From: Cerioporus squamosus
Taxonomy: Eukaryota > Basidiomycota > Agaricomycetes > Polyporales > Polyporaceae
Direction of reading: 5' to 3'
Assembly: GCA_022592435.1 (NCBI GenBank)
Contig: JABYQS010000628.1
Location: 1-16,574, forward strand
DNA length: 16,574 nt
Positions 9,418-16,574 of the stretch are shown here, one piece after another (position 1 is the first letter of the stretch; each line of letters opens with the position of its first letter). The position numbers and the translations under genes were made by a program. The notes under the pieces were generated by a model. It ran no database searches. It was not told the DNA's origin and saw nothing but the letters and a program-made list of their open reading frames with translations.

Positions 9418-9845
9418 CCTCATCCCTTTCTCCCTCAAGGATCCCGTTGAAGAACGGTATCCTGTCTCTGGTGGTGATATAGGTGATATGTACTTGAGAT
9501 AGGTTACATTTCACATTTGGAGAATGGTATGTGAATCAGTGGCGAAACTTTAGCCCACCCTGGACTTTCACACGCCTTTCTCCTAGCACTTTTTTCGCCG
9601 GTGCACGTAGTGTCCGTTCAGGCCCGCAGAGCGTGAGAAGCGGAGGCCGGGTATGGAAAGGGGACGGGGCGAGGGTCGGAGAGTCGTCGCAGCCACGGCA
9701 GCGGCACAGTCAGCGTCGCCCGCGCAATTGCCTCAGCCTCCTCCGGTCATCCACGACCTCTCCGACCCCGACAAACCCCCTTCCACTGCAGCGCTGGCGC
9801 TTTCTAATCACTATCCTTTATTTATTCCCCTCTGCACCCCTTCCC

Positions 9846-12800
9846 ATGCCTCCCAAGACTCCCATAACCCCCGTCATGGCGGGCCTGTCGGCCGCGCTCA
9901 ATCTCCTCCGCACGCCCCGTACGCCGTCCTTCGGCCACGTCGAACTTCCGTTGAAAGAAGATGAGCCACTCGTGTCTGGAGATGGGTTGGCGTCCGAGAA
10001 GTGCGAGTTGCGGATAGAGGGCATGACCTGCGGAGCCTGCGTAGAGGTGTGTATACTCCCTTTCCGAGTCCGAGTGCGTGCTGAGCGGAGGACAGTCGAT
10101 AGAGGGCATGCTTCGCTCGCAACCTGGAATACATTCCATCAAGGTTGCTCTGCTCGCGGAACGTGGCGTCGTCGAGTATGACCCCGCAACTTGGGATCCG
10201 GACAAGATCATCAGCGTAAGTGGCCGGCACTTGCCCTCACTGACCCCTTCCTTCCTCGAACCGCAATACCGATACTCACTGACTCGTGTCCTTGTAGGAA
10301 ATATCCGACATTGGATTCGATGCCACTCTCATACCCCCCACTCGCTCCGACACCATATCTCTCCGCATCTATGGCATGACCTGTTCTGCCTGCACCTCGA
10401 CTGTCGAGAAGGAGCTCGGCGCCGTGCCGGGGGTTACCAGTGTTTCCGTCTCGTTGACCACCGAGTTATGTCAGGTCACCTTCGACAGGACGATGGTCGG
10501 TCCCCGCGAGCTTGTCGAGCGGATAGAGGACATGGGTTTCGACGCCATGGTGTCTGACCAGGAGGACTCCACCCAGCTGCGTTCCCTCGCTCGCACCAAA
10601 GAGATACAGGAATGGTGGACACGCTTCAAGTGGAGTCTCATCTTTGCCATCCCCGTCTTCTTCATAACCATGGTCGCCGAGAGGATTCCCTTCCTCAAGC
10701 CTATCGTCGAGCACCAAATATGCCGCGGTGTCTACGTTGGCGACCTTCTCGCCCTCTTCTTGACCACCCCCGCAATGTTCTGGGTCGGGCAGCGGTTCTT
10801 CAAGAACGCGTACAAGTCACTCAAGCACGGCAGCGCAACCATGGACGTGCTCATCTCGCTTGGTTCCTCCGCCGCCTACTTGTACTCCCTCGGCGCCATG
10901 TGCTTCATGGCTGCCAATCCGAATCTCGAGTACCATCCTATGGTCTTCTTCGACACCAGCACCATGCTCATCATGTTCGTTTCGCTCGGACGTTACCTCG
11001 AGAACCGCGCCAAGGGCAAGACTAGCGCTGCGCTGACCGATCTCATGGCCCTTGCCCCGTCCATGGCCACCATCTACACTGACGCACCCGCCTGCACCCA
11101 GGAGAAGAAGATTCCCACCGAGCTCCTCCAGGTCGGCGACACGGTCAAGCTCGTGCCCGGTGAGAAGATCCCTGCGGATGGCACGGTCCTGCGCGGAACC
11201 TCGACCGTGGACGAGAGCGCCGTCACTGGCGAACCTTTGCCTGTCTTGAAGCAGATAGGTGATAGCGTCATTGGCGGTACCCTCAACGGCCTCGGTACGT
11301 TCGACATGACCGTCACCCGAGCGGGCAAGGACACCGCTTTGGCGCAGATCGTGAAACTCGTCGAGGAGGCACAGACCTCCAAGGCGCCCATCCAGGCGTT
11401 CACCGACAAGGTGGCAGGGTACTTCGTGCCTACCGTGATATCGCTCTCGCTTTTCACGTTCATCGCGTGGATGATCATCTCTCATGCCGTCAGCGACAAC
11501 GACCTTCCTGCGCTCTTCCACCGTCATGGCGCATCCAAGCTGGCCATCTGCCTCCAGCTTTGCATCTCCGTCGTTGTGGTCGCGTGTCCGTGTGCCCTCG
11601 GTCTCAGCACGCCGACGGCCATCATGGTGGGCACCGGTATGGGGGCGAAGAACGGGATTCTTATCAAGGGTGGACGGGCGTTGGAGGCGAGCAGGTTCAT
11701 CAAACGCATAGTCCTCGACAAGACTGGCACCGTCACTGAGGGCAGGCTCACCGTTGCGGCGACTATTTGGGCTCCTTCCAGTGATCACGGCGACCTGCTC
11801 TCAGGATTGGGTTCGTTGGATGATGCGCCCTTGACGACAAAGGTTCTCGGCACCATCACTCGTGCGGACGTCGTCGCGATGGTCGCGGCCACCGAAGCAC
11901 GGTCGGAGCATCCGCTTGCCAAAGCGGTCGCGGTGTACGGCAAGGACCTGTTGAGCAAGTCAGTGGTTGCGATCCCCGAGGTGACGATCGACGCCTTCGA
12001 GAGTGTTACCGGAGCCGGAGTCAAGGCTACGATCAGTCTCCCCGCTGGGAAGGGCCAGTGCATCCTCTACGTCGGCAATGCGCGCTTTGTCCTCCAATCT
12101 GCAGACGCTCAGCTCCCTTCGGCGCTGGCAGCGTTTGTTTCGCAGGAGGAAGTGCTGGGCAGGACATCCATCTTCGTGTCCATAGTGGACTCCTCCGATA
12201 AGCCCGTGCCTGTGCTCGCCATTGCGCTCGCGGATGCGCCACGGCCCTCGTCTGCGATCGCCATCAGGGCTTTGCAAGACATGGGCATTGAGGTGAACAT
12301 GATGACCGGCGATGCAAAGGGTACCGCTCTTGCGGTTGCGAAGCAGGTGGGGATTCAGCCCGAGCATGTCTGGGCAAATATGAGTCCCAAGGGGAAGGCG
12401 TCCGTCGTGACCGAGCTGATGGAGAAGTACGGCGGTGGTGTAGCTATGGTATGTCTCTTTTACTCCATCCGCGAACGCCTACTGACTGTTTTACTGAAAG
12501 GTTGGAGACGGCATCAACGACTCCCCGTCACTCGTGGCCGCATCGGTTGGCATCGCGCTCTCGTCTGGTACCTCAGTCGCGATCGAAGCCGCAGACATCG
12601 TCCTCATGCGCTCGGATCTTCTCGACGTCGTGGCCGCCCTCCACCTCTCGCGGGCCATCTTCGGCACCATCCGCCGGAATCTCGTCTGGGCATGTTTGTA
12701 CAACGTCCTCGGCATTCCTCTCGCTATGGGCCTATTCTTACCCCTCGGCGTGAGCCTTCCACCCATGGGCGCTGCGGCCGCGATGGCGTTCTCGTCTGTG

Positions 12801-13010
12801 AGCGTTGTCACGAGCTCGCTGCTGCTCAAGTGGTGGGCCCGACCGGAGTCGAGTCTGATGCCCGGGGAGGTCCTGCATCGCGAGACCATCTTCGACAGCG
12901 CACGGGCTACGTTTGGGGAAGCATGGGAAGGGTTGAAGGGATTGGTACGAGGAAGGAGAGACGCTTCCGGATACAGCCAGCTCCCTGTAGAGATGAGCGA
13001 GTCTGTATAA
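9846..13010 (+). CDS. CCC2: Copper-transporting P1B-type ATPase (CCC2/ATP7 family)
   Basis: This pump uses ATP to move Cu(I) into the Golgi lumen, supplying multicopper oxidases such as Fet3-type ferroxidases and, in wood-decay fungi, laccases. Exons 9846-10046, 10096-10215, 10298-12448 and 12501-13010 give 993 aa, close to yeast Ccc2 (1004 aa). Two heavy-metal-binding domains carry GMTCGAC (Cys62, Cys65) and GMTCSAC (Cys136, Cys139). Eight membrane spans are visible, near 219-237, 252-272, 288-312, 321-340, 480-500, 520-550, 884-905 and 914-935. Core motifs are TGE (417-419), CPC in the sixth span (537-539), DKTGT with phosphorylated Asp581, SEHPLA with His645, and GDGIND (826-831). The YN in span 7 and the FSS-containing span 8 also fit copper pumps. 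All introns are phase 0 (49, 82 and 52 bp). The first follows the first metal-binding motif and the last falls just before the hinge motif. A second ATG at codon 11 is a possible alternative start. No defect is seen. Confidence 0.96.
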
Positions 13011-13573
13011 TCGAGATACTTACATCGGGTTGTGGATTGCGCTCGGACCAACCATTCGTTCGGCATCTTGTTTACGCATTTGTTATCGTCTGTTGCTATC
13101 TTGCTGTACATATGTACTTCACGCTACGATGTGGCTAGCGCTCTAATTTATCATCACAGTCTTATGGGATTTCCCGCTGTCTAGATCTGATCTAACTAAA
13201 GTACCAGTGCTTGCAGCATCTTCGGGTTTGCTCCTAGTTGGAAACTCTGGAACTCTGCTGTTGGTGACTTGACACATGCCCAGGTTTCTCAAGCTATCCT
13301 ACAATATAGGATGCTATATCTCCGGGCAAACTTAGGTCATACAAGCTGGTAGATTGTAGGTAGGTGTGATCTCATACCCATCCATCCTCAGAAGTTGAAC
13401 CCCACCACCACACTTACTTGGACATCTGGGGCATTTCCCCCCTACCCTCCTACCTCCCCGTTTTTGGGAATGATCACGGTAGCAGCTTTGATTGACACTT
13501 GCTAACCTGCTTGTTATGGTGAACATTAATCTCAGTGAACAGTCCTCCTTGGCCCACTCATTGCACTCAATTA
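13011..13573. other. 3' region of copper ATPase gene up to the transposon
   Basis: This holds the presumed 3' untranslated region and AT-richer spacer. TACATATGTA near 13107 is a palindrome resembling fungal 3' end efficiency elements. A small hairpin, ATCCTA and TAGGAT with a five-base loop, lies at 13296-13312. No gene is seen. Confidence 0.45.
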
Positions 13574-13590
13574 CAGTCGACACCCTCTTA
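13574..13590 (+). repeat. Left terminal inverted repeat of the 2.2-kb element
   Basis: CAGTCGACACCCTCTTA, preceded by TA. It matches the right end over all 17 bases; similarity stops abruptly after that. Confidence 0.85.
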
Positions 13591-13610
13591 CATCAGCGAA
13601 TCGAACACTA

Positions 13611-13630
13611 GTCGATAGGGGTGTATCGAC
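13611..13630. repeat. Subterminal hairpin, 7-bp stem
   Basis: GTCGATA (13611-13617) and TATCGAC (13624-13630) pair perfectly around a six-base loop, 20 bp inside the left terminal repeat of the 2.2-kb element. Confidence 0.6.
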
Positions 13631-13702
13631 TTTTGTATGGATCTACCGAGTCGTTATTAAATTGTCGAGGGGCGATGGCTTATTATAGATGGCCATATTG
13701 GT

Positions 13703-13819
13703 CTATAGAGGTCTATAGTGCGGCACTCACTCAGTGGTAGACACCTATAGATTCTGGCAAACAGCCCAATAGACGGCTATAGAGAAACGTGGGCACCATG
13801 ACATGGGTCTATAGACCCA
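13703..13819. repeat. CTATAG cluster with 16-bp palindrome
   Basis: CTATAG occurs at 13703, 13713, 13745, 13777 and 13809. The last lies inside TGGGTCTATAGACCCA (13804-13819), a perfect 16-bp palindrome. The same word recurs at 15244, 15313 and 15353 near the other end of the element. These could be subterminal binding sites for a transposase. Confidence 0.6.
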
Positions 13820-14113
13820 GTTAAAATTGGCCGGTTCAGCTCTGGTTCAGCTTGGCCGCTCAGGCCAATATGAAGCAATCGAACCATTGGACAGATGAAC
13901 CGAACCAATAACTGATATTGAATGCGACTATTACTAGTACTACTACACTTACATAATCATATTGCCCAGTCAAGACTCAGTACTCCTCTGCTAGTAAGTA
14001 TGCCTCGACCCACACCCACTCGCTGTCTTATGTACTAGCGGTGTGGATGGCGCAGCATAAGACAATGCAGTATTTACGATGTCCGGATTCTTTTTGCACA
14101 GATTCTTACCGTC

Positions 14114-14121
14114 GCAGCATC
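14114..14121. repeat. Left target-site duplication of the nested element
   Basis: GCAGCATC directly precedes the left terminal repeat. GCCGCATC directly follows the right one (14725-14732). Seven of eight bases match; 8-bp duplications are typical of hAT elements. Confidence 0.6.
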
Positions 14122-14349
14122 TAGTGCTGCAGGGTCGGGTCCCATGACCGGAAAATGACTGGAACCTGACCCAACCTAAGCAGAAATGACTGGACCATAA
14201 CCACAAAGGTAGCAGTCAGGTCGCCAGTCAGGTCGTGGTCATGGATTTTTGAACCAATATCTATGACTGGACACGACTGATGATGACCAGTCATGACCAG
14301 TCTTTTTTTGCCCTACCAATGACCTGGTTATAGGTGCCTTTGACTGGTA

Positions 14350-14361
14350 ATGACCGGTCAT
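14350..14361. repeat. 12-bp palindrome with longer imperfect arms
   Basis: ATGACCGGTCAT is perfect. The flanks ACTGGTA and AACCAGT extend it to about 26 bp with one mismatched pair. It shares the GACCGGTC core with the site at 14558. Confidence 0.75.
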
Positions 14362-14557
14362 AACCAGTTAAAATCAGTCCCGACTAAGCTATACCAGGTG
14401 AGAGCACATATATTGTATAGCCCTTTGGACTTTAAGTCATCAAGATGATCATTTAGAAAGTATCTTAGGCTTGTATAAGGCTATTCACCTCTTGATCATG
14501 ACTTCTCCAACCTTCTTGGGTAGTTATGACTGGTCTTAACTGGTTATAACTGATCAT

Positions 14558-14579
14558 CAGTTTTGACCGGTCAAAACTG
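14558..14579. repeat. Perfect 22-bp palindrome
   Basis: CAGTTTTGACC is followed at once by its exact reverse complement. The core is GACCGGTC. Neither flanking base continues the symmetry. It lies in the right half of the hAT-like element. Confidence 0.9.
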
Positions 14580-14819
14580 TAACTTGACTGCAGTTAGGTC
14601 AGGTCGTACTGCTGTACTACTTCCAGTTCAGTCATAAGACTGAAGGACCGGTCATGTCCAGTCGTAGGTCGGGTCATGGCTCTGGATGGCCAATAACCTG
14701 ACCCGACCCAACCCTGCAGCACTAGCCGCATCTGAGTCCTGCGTCGCATCACGACTTACGAGCACTTACCTCGAGCAGATCACAAGGCCGCGCGTACTCA
14801 CCTTCTCGCAGATGTCATT

Positions 14820-15020
14820 CTACTCGAGTACTAACCAATTGTAAGTGCATAACACTTCAACCTGTCTTGGAACGGTGACGACATTGAACCGCGGCAGGGA
14901 CTCGCCGGTGGGCTCAGAGCAAGAGCTAGCCAGAGTCGGCATCGTCGACTCGGCGAGGAGGGAAGCCAGTGGGAAGTCGAACTCGGGGATGGTGGTGGAT
15001 GGAGGAAAGATTGCAGAGGA
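14820..15020 (-). pseudogene. Possible captured gene fragment (weak)
   Basis: On the - strand, 66 codons are open from 15020 down to a TAG at 14820-14822. The residues have an even, protein-like mix (IPEFDFPLASLLAESTMPTL, then LPRFNVVTVPRQVEVL). The DNA is GC-richer than the transposon arms around it. It lies inside the 2.2-kb element, between the nested element and the right arm. I recognise no family. It may be a captured host exon or chance. Confidence 0.2.
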
Positions 15021-15632
15021 TCAATGGATCATGATAGCGACTTATATCAAGTCGACATCTTCATGTTCGAAACCCAACCCTGGGAGGCACAGACGCGTCA
15101 ACGAACACGTCCTGTTGACGTGTCATGCAGTCACGAGGTCAAAAGTCCCGCTTGTCAAGTCCGGTCCGGGATCCTTGGGCCAACGGGATGAACTGGTAGA
15201 ATACTACCAGGTTTATTCATTGACGATAAGATCCTACAGGGGTCTATAGGGATTCATCAACCTCGACAAAACCCTACATATGTATAACATCATCAATCTT
15301 CTCTCCAAAACTCTATAGTCGTCTGTAAGTCGCCGTCACCGTCTCTCGCCTTCTATAGGTAACCCATATCTGTCGGGAACAGCCTCCAGCTATGGGTTAT
15401 CTAAGGTTATGGCCTATAAGAACTTAGCGCTCAAGTAGCGCCGGAGGATAGCTGCCTAAGCGCTCACATGGGTCCCTCAGTAAGGGCTTGGTAAAGTCCC
15501 AGGTGAGTTTCGGAGGCCAGGATAAGGCTCAAATTGTGCAATCTGCTCGCATGCTGAGCCAGTCAGCGTAAATTGGCACCAGATTGTGTCTCTAAGCGGC
15601 TGATATCATCAATATTTGCCTAATAGGGCAAC

Positions 15633-15740
15633 AAAACCTATGGGATTTTGCCTGGCCGAGCTATGGGATATGGGGTATTAGAGGATTATGGGTTTTCCCC
15701 CCTACACCAACTCGGGAATGGCCAAATCCCATGGGGTTTT
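15633..15740. repeat. Foldback near the right end of the 2.2-kb element
   Basis: The arms 15633-15660 and 15711-15740 are inverted copies with a few mismatches: AAAACCTATGGGATTTTGCC against the complement of GGCCAAATCCCATGGGGTTT, extended by GGCCGAG and CTCGGGAATGGCC. The 50-bp loop holds more ATGGG words. Confidence 0.7.
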
Positions 15741-15769
15741 GGAGGTTATGGGGTACAAGGAGCATGGGT

Positions 15770-15786
15770 TAAGAGGGTGTCGACTG
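15770..15786 (-). repeat. Right terminal inverted repeat of the 2.2-kb element
   Basis: This is the exact reverse complement of 13574-13590, followed by TA at 15787-15788. Confidence 0.85.
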
Positions 15787-15788
15787 TA

Positions 15789-16574
15789 TCTGTTAAGAGC
15801 ACTCCTGTCCATCTCAGACATGAGGTATGTGAGCTGCCTGTCTGAGGTCTGAGAATTTGAGCAGAAAATATCCTGGTGAGTGCTTGCCCAAGCTTCATTT
15901 ATGACTGGGAAGTCCTGACTTCTAGATGCCAGGTTTCCACGTTTGTGTGCCACTCTCGACCTCCTCAAGTTCAGAAAGTGCCACACTAGCACCTTCTTCA
16001 GTGTATGTTTATTGCTGTTTGCAGAGTGAAGATGTTGGGGGCATCTGTCTGTGGGTTGTTTTCTGCACACTCAAGTCTGTGTCTGTTCATGCCTGTCCAT
16101 GCTCAATGTTAAGACTGTGCATGCCAAGTCAAACTCCGGAAGGAAGTCCAAAGTCTGAAGTCCGAAGGCAGCGTGGGGATGAAGACTTCAGCGAAGTTAT
16201 TGACCAACACTCTGAGGAGACGCAAGTTGTCTTCTATTTACAAGGAACAGAACTCCAGAGTTTATACCGGAGTAAGCAACAAAGAAGGAAGTCAAGCAGA
16301 GAGGGAACCAGAGGATCAGAAGCCGAGAGACCAGAGTCGGAAGACAGAGGTTGGAGGTCAGAGGTCGGAAGTCCGGACGGAGGTGCGGACAAGTTAGAAG
16401 TGAATACAATAGATTGAGTTGATGATACCGAGAAGGATAAGGGGGGAGTAAACGAGATATCAGAACTGACGTCTAAGGGAGAATACAAGCAGGCTTATAT
16501 AGTAAAGTCCGGAGGTCCAAAAGGAGTAAGCTAAAAGTAGAGACATGTCAGAGTCCGGTGCCAAGGTGGAAGCA
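15789..16574. other. Non-coding tail, purine-rich, possible LTR fragment
   Basis: From about 16260 to 16480 the + strand is mostly A and G, with recurring GTCGGA, GTCCGGA and GAGGTC words. Read on the - strand, a TATA-like ACTATATAAGCC lies at 16493-16504 with a pyrimidine-rich leader after it, resembling an LTR promoter. I found no paired LTR, primer site or retroelement protein. The 163-codon + strand frame at 15926-16417 looks like chance in low-complexity DNA. Confidence 0.3.

Larger units (their letters stand above)
14122..14724. mobile_element. Nested hAT-like non-autonomous element (MITE), 603 bp
   Basis: The left end reads TAGTGCTGCAGGGTCGGGTC. The right end, read inwards on the - strand, starts TAGTGCTGCAGGGTTGGGTC, so 19 of the first 20 bases match. 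The TAGTG start and the 8-bp flanking duplication (7 of 8) fit hAT elements. The interior has no open frame of note. It is filled with TGACTGG, CCAGTCA and GACCGGTC words in both orientations, as expected for subterminal transposase sites. It sits inside the 2.2-kb element, so it inserted later. Confidence 0.75.
13574..15786. mobile_element. Tc1/mariner-type (pogo/Fot1-like) element remnant, 2213 bp
   Basis: The ends are exact inverted copies: CAGTCGACACCCTCTTA at 13574-13590 and its complement at 15770-15786. Both are flanked by TA (13572-13573 and 15787-15788), the target duplication of Tc1/mariner elements. CAGTCGAC-type ends are known from pogo/Fot1-like elements. CTATAG words are clustered in both subterminal regions. 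The longest open frames inside are about 130 codons and show no DDE transposase features, so it is non-autonomous or degraded. A second element is nested at 14122-14724. Superfamily is likely, family assignment is inferred. Confidence 0.72.

Noticed and set aside
10817..11788. 323-codon open frame on the - strand
   Set aside because: It lies opposite the copper ATPase core, whose motifs are clear on the + strand. This is a shadow of high GC content.
15066..15090. GTTCGAAACCC, resembling a tRNA T-loop
   Set aside because: The flanking bases do not form the T stem, and no D or anticodon arm lies upstream. The similar word at 8225 fails for the same reason.
15926..16417. 163-codon + strand open frame as a gene
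   Set aside because: The second half is low-complexity Glu, Arg and Ser from a purine-rich tract, and the first half has no recognisable feature, introns or context.

Overview
The window looks like nuclear DNA of a basidiomycete fungus, most likely an agaricomycete and perhaps a polypore. The genes are compact and interrupted by many short introns of 47 to 82 bp with GTRNGT-like donors and YAG acceptors. The coding sequence is GC-rich and rich in Pro and Ser. The order-level guess rests on gene style and on families I associate with that group, not on a database match.

The left part (1-7405) holds three intron-containing genes, all on the + strand. The first (28-1438, four exons, 415 aa) encodes an unrecognised protein with an N-terminal membrane anchor, a Ser/Thr/Pro-rich middle, a compact C-terminal region and an acidic tail. 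The second (1683-2876, three exons, 363 aa) encodes a short SUN-domain (Sad1/UNC-84) membrane protein. The third (3240-7405, eight exons, 1264 aa) encodes a large, mostly disordered Pro/Gln-rich protein with two predicted coiled coils, a basic nuclear-localisation-like patch and a folded C-terminal region of about 310 aa. That region resembles a fungal family of unknown function. All intron phases close and restore one open frame, which is the main support for these models.

The middle part (7406-9845) has no convincing gene. It holds a tandem array of 361-402 bp units (two full copies and a partial third). Each unit contains a 68-77 bp near-perfect palindrome at the same place. A GCGC-rich tract with a 20-bp tandem repeat and three AGGTAACC-like boxes follow.

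The gene at 9846-13010 (four exons, 993 aa) is a complete copper-transporting P1B-type ATPase of the CCC2/ATP7 type. It has two N-terminal metal-binding domains, and the TGE, CPC, DKTGT, SEHPLA and GDGIND motifs are all present. It is expected to load copper into the secretory pathway for multicopper oxidases.

The right part (13011-16574) is transposon-derived. A 2213-bp element with 17-bp terminal inverted repeats and flanking TA dinucleotides (Tc1/mariner type, probably pogo/Fot1-like, no recognisable transposase) contains a nested 603-bp hAT-like non-autonomous element. The inner element has its own terminal repeats, a 7-of-8 target-site duplication and many palindromes, including a perfect 22-bp one. 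The last 800 bp are purine-rich and could be part of an LTR read on the - strand, but this is weak. I see no operon-like or defence system here. The three left genes, the ATPase and the mobile elements appear functionally unrelated.
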